Shown here: piece by piece, positions 1 through 7,339 of the stretch
Layout of the letters: each line of letters begins with the position of its first letter
Position numbering within the stretch: the first letter of the stretch is position 1
Source: Salimicrobium flavidum
Lineage (GTDB): Bacteria; Bacillota; Bacilli; Bacillales; Halobacillaceae
Assembly (NCBI RefSeq): GCF_900156645.1
Contig: NZ_FTOC01000003.1
Span: 186,001-250,000 of the forward strand
Direction of reading: 5' to 3'
Length of the DNA: 64,000 nt
Notes under the pieces: generated by a model
The model's input: the letters and a program-made list of their open reading frames with translations, nothing else
Database searches by the model: none
Told to the model about the DNA's origin: nothing
Made by a program: the position numbers and the translations under genes

Positions 1-84
1 GGCACGAAGCGTCATGTTTTCATGAAAACGATGCATGATGTAAGAGCCAGGCTTGATGAAGAAGGGGAATTGCTCCTGTTTTGA
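1..84 (+). CDS. C-terminal fragment of an unknown protein
   Basis: An open frame enters from the left edge in frame 1 and stops with TGA at 82–84, leaving 27 residues rich in Arg, Asp, Glu and Leu and ending in GELLLF. In B. subtilis the neighbourhood upstream of ctpB contains ftsE and ftsX, but the visible tail is too short to assign. A hairpin terminator lies about 75 bases downstream, which is consistent with a real gene end. It could also be a chance frame. Confidence 0.35.
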   Translation, partial: GTKRHVFMKTMHDVRARLDEEGELLLF

Positions 85-158
85 CGTATAGACCTCTTTA
101 GAAGACTTTACGGCAAGGAAGGACAGACAGCGCTAATGGGAGATCTATGATAGCCGTA

Positions 159-192
159 ATCCGTTTCTCTTACGTAGGGGAAACGGATTTTT
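159..192 (+). terminator. Rho-independent terminator upstream of ctpB
   Basis: A stem with arms ATCCGTTTC and GAAACGGAT is followed directly by a run of T. It sits between the partial gene at the left edge and ctpB, so ctpB should have its own promoter. Confidence 0.75.
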
Positions 193-281
193 GACGGGAG
201 GAGAAAATCATCGAGCAATCTTCCTCTTCTGTGTTAAGATTAGAAAAGGATTTAAGTTTTTAAGAGAAAGGTGTCCTAGCT

Positions 282-1781
282 ATGAACTGGAAAGGTCGTC
301 ACATCATCGTACTCGTGGTTGTAGCGCTTCTCGTCGGAGCGGCCGGCTCGTATGCCGGCATGCAGTGGTTCGCTCCGCAACAGACAGCGACATCCACGAA
401 TAATTCTTCCTCCACGAGTGAGGAAAGTTTTGGAGATTTGTCCGAAGAAGAGCAGAAATCTTTCATAGAAGATATGCAGGGTTCCTCGAATCTGCAGAAG
501 GTGGAGAAAGCATATTCCATCATCAATGAACGCTACGTCCAGGATGTAGATAAGAATAAACTGGTGGAAGGTGCGATCGAAGGGATGATTGAAAAGCTCG
601 ACGACCCGTACAGCACATATATGGATCAGGAGACGATGAAACAATTCGATCAGTCGATTGAATCTTCTTTCCAGGGCATCGGTGCGGAAGTCAGCATGGT
701 CGAGGATACGGTCACGATCGTTGCTCCTATCAAAGGGGCACCAGCAGAAGAAGCTGGACTGAAACCGAATGATCAGGTGATGAAGATAGACGGAGAATCG
801 ACCGAGGGTCTCGACCTTCAGGAAGCCGTCAATAAAATCCGGGGGGAAAAAGGGACAGACGTCACACTTACTGTGGAACGTCCCGGCGCGCCGGACCTTA
901 TCTACATAACGATTACCCGGGATGAGATTCCGAAACAGTCGGTCTATAAAGATACGAAGCAAGTCGATGGGAAGAAAGTGGGCGTCCTTGAAATAAGCTC
1001 CTTCTCCGAAGAAACGTCGAAGGAATTCAAGACGGCGCTGACTGAACTCGAAGAAGCTGGAATCAAGGGTCTGGTCATCGATGTACGCGGGAATCCGGGC
1101 GGTCTGTTCACGGATGTTCAGGATATCCTGAAGCAGCTCGTTCCGAATGATAAACCGATCGTCCAGATCGAAAGCAGAAACGGAGAGAATTCGAAATATT
1201 TCTCCGAGCGCGAGTCAGGCAAAGAGTATCCGATATCTGTACTGATCGATGAAGGCAGTGCTTCCGCATCAGAGATCCTCGCCGTTGCCATGAAAGAAAT
1301 CGGGGATCATCCAGTCGTCGGTACTACCAGCTTCGGGAAAGGAACGGTGCAGCAGGCTGTACCGATGGGAGATGGAAGTACATTGAAGCTTACCATGTTC
1401 AAATGGCTCTCCCCGGACGGGAATTGGATTCACGAAGAAGGGGTAGCCCCTACTGTAGAAGTACGCCAGCCTGAATTCTTCTACACGCACCCGGTCAGTG
1501 TCGAGGAGACATTCGGCGTCGCTTCTTCCGGGGACCATGTGAAGAACGCCCAGCAGATGCTGACAGGGCTCGGTTATGAACAGGCGGAAACGGATGGTTC
1601 TTTCGGGGAAGGCACCCAGGCCGCAGTCGAAGCCTTTCAAAGTGAAAACGGTCTTGAAGTGACCGGTAAAATCAACGAAGAGACCGCGGGCGAACTTGAG
1701 AAGAAAGTGGTGGAAGAAGTCCAGAAAGAAGAAAACGATAAGCAGATGCAAAAAGCGCTGGAGGTTCTCTTCTCCTCCTGA
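282..1781 (+). CDS. ctpB: Carboxyl-terminal processing serine protease (S41 family), CtpB-like
   Basis: This 499-residue protein has an N-terminal membrane anchor (about residues 7–27), a PDZ domain (about 105–190), an S41 peptidase core and a C-terminal peptidoglycan-binding domain (about 405–470). The catalytic dyad appears to be Ser328, in the G-S-A-S-A-S-E motif, and Lys353, in F-G-K-G; the 25-residue spacing is the same as in E. coli Tsp. CtpB in B. subtilis is exported and cleaves the intramembrane-protease regulator SpoIVFA during sporulation. The ATG follows an AGAAAGG ribosome site. As in B. subtilis, minJ is nearby downstream, but a terminator separates the two here and swrAA is absent. 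The family and domains are clear; a sporulation role is inferred from the name-giving homologue. Confidence 0.93.
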   Translation: MNWKGRHIIVLVVVALLVGAAGSYAGMQWFAPQQTATSTNNSSSTSEESFGDLSEEEQKSFIEDMQGSSNLQKVEKAYSIINERYVQDVDKNKLVEGAIEGMIEKLDDPYSTYMDQETMKQFDQSIESSFQGIGAEVSMVEDTVTIVAPIKGAPAEEAGLKPNDQVMKIDGESTEGLDLQEAVNKIRGEKGTDVTLTVERPGAPDLIYITITRDEIPKQSVYKDTKQVDGKKVGVLEISSFSEETSKEFKTALTELEEAGIKGLVIDVRGNPGGLFTDVQDILKQLVPNDKPIVQIESRNGENSKYFSERESGKEYPISVLIDEGSASASEILAVAMKEIGDHPVVGTTSFGKGTVQQAVPMGDGSTLKLTMFKWLSPDGNWIHEEGVAPTVEVRQPEFFYTHPVSVEETFGVASSGDHVKNAQQMLTGLGYEQAETDGSFGEGTQAAVEAFQSENGLEVTGKINEETAGELEKKVVEEVQKEENDKQMQKALEVLFSS

Positions 1782-1809
1782 GGAGAGACTTCCGCTTAAG
1801 CATATCTAT

Positions 1810-1840
1810 TCCGTAGTCTTCGTGGCTACGGGATTTTTTC
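1810..1840 (+). terminator. Terminator after ctpB
   Basis: A stem of CCGTAG and CTACGG with a short loop is followed by GATTTTTT. It lies between ctpB and minJ. Confidence 0.75.
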
Positions 1841-1871
1841 TACATACGATCAAAGAAAGGGAGTTCCTGGA

Positions 1872-3026
1872 ATGGAAGTTGTGAACGAAGCTCTGCAGGC
1901 AGTCATACGCCTGTTTCTGCAGCCGCTGTTTTATATCACGTGCGCGTTTTCACTGATTCTGACGTATGCGCGTATCAAAAAAGAAAGACGCATGTTCGGC
2001 GTACGGATCCGTCCTGTACTTGCAGAATGGACCCAACGGAAATCGTCGGTAGTGTACAGTCTCCTTTTTTCTTTGTTATTCATTCTGGCGGGTGTGTGGG
2101 TCTCGTCTGAATTTCTTCTCCTCATGGGGGCTATAGCTATACTCCTCGCTTTTACAAAAGGTTTCAAATGGTATTCATTCATATACATCGGTGGGCTCGC
2201 CGCTTTTGCTGTCGCACCTGTCGAACGATTCCTGCCCTGGGACGTGCCCGTTTCCCTGATCAGTGTAGCTCTGCTGATTGCCGGACTCGCTTTTTTCGAA
2301 TCCCATCATTTAAAGCAATTGCGGAGGAACGAGTCTTTTCCGGAACGGCTGAACAGCCCGAGAGGAAAAACGCTTGGGCAGCACCGTGTCCGCCGCCTGC
2401 ACTGGCTGCCGGTCGTCGCAATCTTTCCGACAGGTCCTCTGCAGGATCTGTTCTGGTTTCCTTTACTCGAGATAGGGGACGGGTATGGACTCATAGTTCT
2501 TCCGCTCTTCAGTGCCTTCGAATGGACGGCAAGAGCTGAACTTCCTGTGATTACAGCTGAACGGCTGGCTGGACATATGAGGATTCTCGGCAGCTCCGTC
2601 CTTGTTCTGGCCATTGCAGGCTATTGGTATGACCCTCTCGTCTACATAAGTATAGCCGTTGCTATCCTTGGACGCGTTGCTGTGTATGTGAGAGGAAAGA
2701 GAAGCGGTACTTCTCTTTTCCAGGACAGCTCCCGGGGGCTCAGGGTCCTCGCTGTCGTGACCGGCACTCCCGCAGTGAAGATCGGTATAGAGCCCGGCGA
2801 AATCATTTCCAAAGTGAACGGTGTGCCGGTCCATACAGAGAAGGAATTCTATGAACAGCTTCACTTCAGGGGGGCCTTCACAAAGCTCGAAGTAAGGGAC
2901 CTCCAGGGTGAAATCCGCCATGCCGGTCACGGTCTGTACGAAGGGGATCATCACGAACTCGGAGTGATTTTTGTAAGGACATCAGAGGCGTGGACAGAGG
3001 ACATAGGTTTTACTTCGTACAGCTAA
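1872..3026 (+). CDS. minJ: MinJ-like polytopic membrane PDZ protein (division topology)
   Basis: This 384-residue protein has six or more hydrophobic segments in its first 280 residues and a C-terminal PDZ domain (about 295–370, with the I-E-P-G-E-I-I-S-K-V-N-G ligand-groove region). That architecture, the length (B. subtilis MinJ is about 397 residues) and the position after ctpB match MinJ. MinJ bridges DivIVA at septa and poles to the MinCD division inhibitor. ATG at 1872 follows AAAGGGAG. Sequence conservation in the membrane part is low for this family, so the call rests mainly on architecture and synteny. Confidence 0.85.
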   Translation: MEVVNEALQAVIRLFLQPLFYITCAFSLILTYARIKKERRMFGVRIRPVLAEWTQRKSSVVYSLLFSLLFILAGVWVSSEFLLLMGAIAILLAFTKGFKWYSFIYIGGLAAFAVAPVERFLPWDVPVSLISVALLIAGLAFFESHHLKQLRRNESFPERLNSPRGKTLGQHRVRRLHWLPVVAIFPTGPLQDLFWFPLLEIGDGYGLIVLPLFSAFEWTARAELPVITAERLAGHMRILGSSVLVLAIAGYWYDPLVYISIAVAILGRVAVYVRGKRSGTSLFQDSSRGLRVLAVVTGTPAVKIGIEPGEIISKVNGVPVHTEKEFYEQLHFRGAFTKLEVRDLQGEIRHAGHGLYEGDHHELGVIFVRTSEAWTEDIGFTSYS

Positions 3027-3145
3027 AGACCGGCTCCTCCGGAGGACAGAAGCTCAGCTTTGCGGCAATCCTTCCTCTTGTAGGGATGGAGATCGATCAC
3101 GAAAGATGACAAAACAGAAGTAAAAAAGAGGGGTGGGGGGTCATT

Positions 3146-3286
3146 ATGAAGACTTTCGGAATCATGGGTTTCATTTTCGGAATGGTGGGATTCACCTTCG
3201 GCATTACTGCTTTTACGACCGCGTTGAACAGTAGTAACAAAGTCAAAGAACTGGAAGAAAGAATGAAGGAACTGGAAGAAAAATGA
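3146..3286 (+). CDS. Small membrane peptide with a coiled-coil tail, unknown function
   Basis: A 46-residue frame begins at an ATG behind a very purine-rich ribosome site (GAGGGGTGGGGGG). Residues 3–28 form one glycine- and phenylalanine-rich hydrophobic segment with a repeated G-F-x-F-G pattern. The last 15 residues are a charged heptad stretch (KELEERMKELEEK), as in a short coiled coil. This single-pass layout resembles small bacterial membrane regulators, but I do not recognise the family. It stands alone between minJ and the Fur-regulated ATPase. The ribosome site and amphipathic tail argue that it is real. Confidence 0.65.
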   Translation: MKTFGIMGFIFGMVGFTFGITAFTTALNSSNKVKELEERMKELEEK

Positions 3287-3328
3287 TGAATCTCACCTCT
3301 GTTTGCTTGGATGGTCCGCTTTATTCAG

Positions 3329-3343
3329 TGAAAATGATTCTCA
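3329..3343 (+). promoter_or_regulatory. Fur box upstream of the siderophore ATPase
   Basis: TGAAAATGATTCTCA matches the B. subtilis 7-1-7 Fur operator (TGATAAT-N-ATTATCA) at 13 of 15 positions. It ends 6 bp before the -35 element of the promoter for the downstream ABC ATPase, so iron repression is expected. Confidence 0.8.
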
Positions 3344-3349
3344 AATTCA

Positions 3350-3378
3350 TTGACAACAGATATACGACCACGTACAAT
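3350..3378 (+). promoter_or_regulatory. Sigma-A promoter of the siderophore ATPase gene
   Basis: TTGACA (3350–3355) and TACAAT (3373–3378) are separated by exactly 17 bp, close to the vegetative consensus. The Fur box lies immediately upstream. Confidence 0.8.
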
Positions 3379-3455
3379 TTCAATAGAGAAATGAATCGTG
3401 TGAAATTGTCTGAATATTCGAATGTGACCCTATGCGAATAAGGGAGAGATACCAT

Positions 3456-4298
3456 ATGGATACACTAAGAACCAACAATCTTACTCTGGGCTACGGGGAG
3501 TCGATTATCATCGATTCTCTTGATATAGAGATACCTAAAGGCGAAATAACCGTACTTATCGGGAGTAACGGGTGCGGGAAGTCGACGCTCCTCCGTTCAC
3601 TGGCGCGACTGCTGAAGCCCAAAGATGGAGAAGTGATTCTCGATCAGAAAGATATTTCCCAAATGAAGACGAAAGATGTAGCGAAAAAAATGGCGATTTT
3701 GCCGCAGGGTCCTTCCACTCCGGAGGGGCTGACCGTGTATCAACTGGTGAAGCAGGGGCGTCATCCTTATCAGAGCTTTGCTAAACGCTGGTCCGGGGAA
3801 GACGAAGAAGCTGTAAACAAAGCACTGGTGGATACGAATCTGGAAGAACTGAGGGAGCGGACCGTGGATTCATTGTCAGGCGGTCAGCGTCAACGGGCGT
3901 GGATTGCGATGACACTGGCTCAGGACACGGATACCCTTCTTCTTGATGAACCTACGACATATCTCGATATGACACATCAGATTGAAGTGCTCGACCTTCT
4001 CTTTGATTTGAACAAGGACCACGGACGGACGATCGTCATGGTTCTGCACGACATCAATCTTGCCTGCCGTTATGCTGACCACATTGTGGCTGTTCGTGAT
4101 CAGACGGTATACACTCAAGGGAAGCCGGAAGAAGTCATCTCCTGTGACATGATGCATAATGTCTTTGATATGATCTGTGATGTAAGGGAAGATCCTTTGT
4201 TCGGAACACCGATGTGCATTCCGCACGGCAAAGGACGTTGTCTGATCAAACAGGCTCAGGAAGAAGCGAAAGAGCAGCGGGTGTATTCCGTTACGTGA
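3456..4298 (+). CDS. yusV: Iron-siderophore ABC transporter ATP-binding protein (YusV/FecE type)
   Basis: This 280-residue ABC ATPase has Walker A G-S-N-G-C-G-K-S-T at residues 36–44, the signature L-S-G-G-Q at about 140 and Walker B L-L-L-D-E-P-T. Length and sequence fit the FecE/FhuC/YusV group, which energises Fe-siderophore importers. In B. subtilis YusV is an orphan ATPase that serves several permeases; no permease or binding protein is adjacent here either. An upstream in-frame ATG at 3432 has no suitable ribosome site, whereas ATG 3456 follows AGGGAGAG at good distance. The Fur box and promoter indicate induction by iron starvation. The symbol is by similarity. Confidence 0.9.
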   Translation: MDTLRTNNLTLGYGESIIIDSLDIEIPKGEITVLIGSNGCGKSTLLRSLARLLKPKDGEVILDQKDISQMKTKDVAKKMAILPQGPSTPEGLTVYQLVKQGRHPYQSFAKRWSGEDEEAVNKALVDTNLEELRERTVDSLSGGQRQRAWIAMTLAQDTDTLLLDEPTTYLDMTHQIEVLDLLFDLNKDHGRTIVMVLHDINLACRYADHIVAVRDQTVYTQGKPEEVISCDMMHNVFDMICDVREDPLFGTPMCIPHGKGRCLIKQAQEEAKEQRVYSVT

Positions 4299-4330
4299 GA
4301 TATCTCCTTTTCAGGAGGTATCTTTTTTAT
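4298..4330 (+). terminator. Terminator after the siderophore ATPase
   Basis: A 10-bp stem (AGATATCTCC with GGAGGTATCT, one G·U) overlaps the stop codon and is followed by six T. Confidence 0.85.
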
Positions 4331-4408
4331 TATTCCTAAATTCGGTATAATGTTATTATATTCTGCGACAAAAGTCTTGTATGATAAGTCGAAGGTAGGG
4401 GAGTCATT

Positions 4409-6091
4409 ATGAAGAATAACACGGAGGAACGTTTGTCTTTTTTGCCGTACCATACTGCAACCAACGAAAAGTTATTGAAAACCTTGATGGAGCAGGTGTC
4501 TGAGCTCTTATTCATTATGGAGGTCAACGAGGATTCCTTTTCTTATACATATGTTAATCGTGCTGTGGAGTTGTACCATCATGTGAACCGGGAAGATTTG
4601 TACGGTCAGCCGATCACTGCCCTTCTCAGCGAACCTGTAGCTGCTGAAGTCGAAAAGAAATATAAGGAAGTCCTCTATCAAAAGGAGGAGAATTCCTACG
4701 AAGATGTGCTCTCCATGGACGGAGAATATTTTTATGGGAACACGATACTTACTCCTTTGCCTGACGAGAATGGAACGGTGACACATATTATGGGGGTCAC
4801 GAAGAATGAGACCAAAATTGTGGAACAGAATGAAAAGATCATGGACGCCGATGCCAGTTTCCGCTCTCTTCTCCGGAGCACCCCCGATGCTGTGCTGGTG
4901 ACTACGCTGGACGGGAAAATCGCGGAAGTCAATGAAGCTTTTGAAGATCTTTATGGTTATAGTATCAACGAGTTGTCCTCGAATGACTTCCAGTTCGTGC
5001 CTTCGACGAGAAAGGAAGAAACCGTCCATCTATTCAAGGAAGCGGAAAAAGGTCATACCGTATCTGGTTTTGAGACCGTGCGTCTTCACAAGAACGGCCG
5101 CGAAATCGATGTTTCAATCACGATGGCTCCGATGCTGAACCGGCGTGATGAAGTCCTAGCCGTGAGTTTCATAGTCAGGGATATTTCGGAGAGAGTCGAA
5201 GCAGCGAAAAGAATCCGCCAGAGTGAAGAGAAGTTTCAGGTGATCGCGGATAACTCGGACGATTTGATCACTGTCTTCAATGAAAAAGCGAAAGTGATTT
5301 ATAGTTCTCCGTCTCACCTGGAATGGCTCGGTTACCATGTAGAAGGGTGGATGGCAGATGATGTCGCTTCCTATATTCACCCGGAAGACCGGGATCTTGC
5401 GTTGCATACTTTTTTGCGTTGTCGTGACTACGAAGAGTCCTTCCAGTTCCGCGTCCGTCTTTTGATGGAATCCGGTTTGTGGCGCTGGTTCGAATGCCGG
5501 GGTCACCCTGTACCTTCCGGTAAATTCAAAGCTCATTTCGTGCTTATTTCCCGTGATGTGACTTCTGAGGTGGATTATGTGGAAAAATTGAAAGAATACG
5601 CGTATTACGATTATCTGACTGAATTGCCGAATCGTCGACTTTTTGAAGACCAGGTCACAGAAGCGATGGAAGATATCGATGACGAGGGAGGTTCTATCGC
5701 TCTCTTCTATTTGGATGGGGACGGGTTCAAAGAAGTGAACGATCTCTACGGTCATGATATAGGAGATGAATTTTTGCAGGAAATAGGTACAAGGCTGAAA
5801 CGGATCATCCGCGGCCATGACGCAGTCGGTCGCCTTGGTGGTGATGAGTTCGCGATCATGGCCAGGCATCTGTCCTCTGAGGAGGTGGCCCGGAAAGTGG
5901 CAAGACGCATCCAGGATAAATTGGAGCTTCCTTATGATATCTCGGGTCGGCGTATCGTCACTTCTTTTTCTGTGGGTGTCGCTTTTTACCCTGAACAAGC
6001 TTCCTCGTTTTCGGAACTATTGCGTAAAGCGGATGTGGCGTTATATCAGAGTAAGAGTCGGGGAAAAGGACTCGTTCTTTTTTCTGAATGA
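4409..6091 (+). CDS. PAS-PAS-PAS-GGDEF sensory diguanylate cyclase
   Basis: This 560-residue soluble-looking protein makes cyclic di-GMP from GTP. Three PAS-like sensor modules (about residues 15–130, 146–260 and 271–390) precede a GGDEF domain (about 395–560). The active-site motif G-G-D-E-F is intact. An R-x-x-D motif (R-G-H-D) sits five residues before it, the standard position of the product-binding inhibitory I-site, so it should be catalytically active and feedback-inhibited. No EAL or HD-GYP domain is attached and there is no obvious transmembrane segment, so the signal is probably cytoplasmic. ATG 4409 follows GTAGGGGAG. The gene stands alone between a terminator and a repeat-rich spacer. 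Confidence 0.92.
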   Translation: MKNNTEERLSFLPYHTATNEKLLKTLMEQVSELLFIMEVNEDSFSYTYVNRAVELYHHVNREDLYGQPITALLSEPVAAEVEKKYKEVLYQKEENSYEDVLSMDGEYFYGNTILTPLPDENGTVTHIMGVTKNETKIVEQNEKIMDADASFRSLLRSTPDAVLVTTLDGKIAEVNEAFEDLYGYSINELSSNDFQFVPSTRKEETVHLFKEAEKGHTVSGFETVRLHKNGREIDVSITMAPMLNRRDEVLAVSFIVRDISERVEAAKRIRQSEEKFQVIADNSDDLITVFNEKAKVIYSSPSHLEWLGYHVEGWMADDVASYIHPEDRDLALHTFLRCRDYEESFQFRVRLLMESGLWRWFECRGHPVPSGKFKAHFVLISRDVTSEVDYVEKLKEYAYYDYLTELPNRRLFEDQVTEAMEDIDDEGGSIALFYLDGDGFKEVNDLYGHDIGDEFLQEIGTRLKRIIRGHDAVGRLGGDEFAIMARHLSSEEVARKVARRIQDKLELPYDISGRRIVTSFSVGVAFYPEQASSFSELLRKADVALYQSKSRGKGLVLFSE

Positions 6092-6118
6092 TGTAAAGGT
6101 TTCAGGAAAGGACCTCCC

Positions 6119-6284
6119 TGCCTAAGCCAGTGCTTCTAAACGAAAGTTTCCGCTTTTCTATGGCCAGCTCCAACTTCCAGAAGCCCGTGTCCTAAGCAGA
6201 AAACTTATTTTCAGGTAAATTCGCCTGTAAAGTAAGCTTCCTGCTTATTCCAGAGCTTCTAAACGGAAGTTTCTGCTTTTTTAT
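6119..6284. repeat. Dispersed palindromic repeat, family A (copy 1)
   Basis: This spacer contains two left modules (AGTGCTTCTAAACGAAAGTTT type at about 6129 and 6253) and one right module (CCAGCTCCAACTTCCAGAAG at 6164 on, ending CCTAAGC). Left and right modules are imperfect inverted complements: GCTTA…GCTTCT against AGAAG…TAAGC. Related units recur near 10.6 and 21.3 kb. Together with the promoter region this fills most of the 310-bp gap between 6092 and 6401. Confidence 0.75.
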
Positions 6285-6401
6285 TCTTTCAAAAAAAGTT
6301 CATAACTAAATTAGGTATGGTCGATATCGAACCTGAGTATTTCGTGGTATGATATAGATTGGATTCTTTTTGGAAAGCGTTAAAGATAAGGAAGGATATC
6401 G

Positions 6402-7289
6402 ATGAAGAAATTTTCTATAATAACGGTGGGGGTAACGTTCCTTTCTCTGATCCTTGGCAACCTTGTCGTTGCGACGGATTCAGGGGATGCCTGTGGAACC
6501 TCGTGGCCATTCTGTAATGGGCAGGTCATTCCGGATCTCACGGATTTTCATATATTAGTCGAATACTCCCATCGTTTATTCATTCCGCTTCTCGCTGTTG
6601 TCACATTCATCAACGCGGCAGGAGCTATATATTTTCAAAGGAAAAAACGCTCGGTCCTCATTTTTGCAGCTCTGAGTCTGATACTTCTCGTGGTCCAGTC
6701 TATGATCGGTGGTTTCAACGTGCTGCTGGGCACTCCTCCCGGATTCACGACGCTGGATGTGACGTTCAGCCAGCTGCTTCTTCTCAATAATGTATTGCTC
6801 AGTTACAGTTTGCATGAAAAGAAAGTGAGTCTCGGGAAAAAGCACGCGGGCACAGTGAAGATGAGCTATCGCGCGTTCGTGCTCGGTTTTCTGTTTTACA
6901 TAGTCCAGGTCATCTTCGGTGCCTTCTTCAAACATAGCAGGGCGAGTAATGTCATGCTTGATATCGGCGCGGAGGAGTACCTGATCCGCTCGGAAGCACT
7001 TGCGGATGCTCTGTTTTCTCTGCACTGGGTAGCGACCGTGATCGTTCTGGTGAGCTCGGCGTGGTTCATCATTTATGCGTCCAAATTCCGCTATCACATC
7101 TTTTTGTCATGGCTTTATTTCTTGACGATTCTGCTGAATGGCGCCGTAGGTCTTGTCATCGTGATTACCGGAAATGTGGTGCTGGCTTCATCGATACACA
7201 TGATTCTTTCCACGTTGACGATGATGGTGGGCGGAGCGATTCTTGGTGGCTACTGGTTCAAATTGCATCAGCGCCGATTCCGTACGTAA
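6402..7289 (+). CDS. Divergent heme A synthase family protein (CtaA/Cox15-like)
   Basis: This 295-residue protein has about eight membrane segments and clear CtaA features: the first extracytoplasmic Cys pair (C-G-T-S-W-P-F-C-N-G) and E-Y-S-H-R, holding the essential Glu and first heme-ligand His. S-L-H-W and S-I-H-M match the third and fourth ligand histidines. By eye, the helix that carries the second ligand (A-L-H-F-G-I-S in B. subtilis CtaA, His123) reads T-L-D-V-T-F-S, so that His is missing, and the second Cys pair is absent. CtaA converts heme O to heme A for aa3 oxidases; this protein may be a paralogue with changed activity. It is not next to ctaB or oxidase genes. Family is confident, reaction is not. 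Confidence 0.8.
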   Translation: MKKFSIITVGVTFLSLILGNLVVATDSGDACGTSWPFCNGQVIPDLTDFHILVEYSHRLFIPLLAVVTFINAAGAIYFQRKKRSVLIFAALSLILLVVQSMIGGFNVLLGTPPGFTTLDVTFSQLLLLNNVLLSYSLHEKKVSLGKKHAGTVKMSYRAFVLGFLFYIVQVIFGAFFKHSRASNVMLDIGAEEYLIRSEALADALFSLHWVATVIVLVSSAWFIIYASKFRYHIFLSWLYFLTILLNGAVGLVIVITGNVVLASSIHMILSTLTMMVGGAILGGYWFKLHQRRFRT

Positions 7290-7290
7290 C

Positions 7291-7327
7291 AAAAGCGGCT
7301 TGCCTGGTAGAGAGGCAAGCCGCTTTT
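7291..7327. terminator. Bidirectional terminator between convergent genes
   Basis: A perfect 15-bp stem (AAAAGCGGCTTGCCT and its complement) with a 7-base loop has A and T runs on both sides. It serves the ctaA-like gene and the convergent helicase gene. Confidence 0.9.
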
Positions 7328-7339
7328 GTTATGGTCATT

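Noticed and set aside
6360-6400. cre-like sequence (TTGGAAAGCGTTAAAG) before the ctaA-like gene
   Set aside because: When aligned to the cre consensus it has three mismatches, including the first T and the 3' CA.
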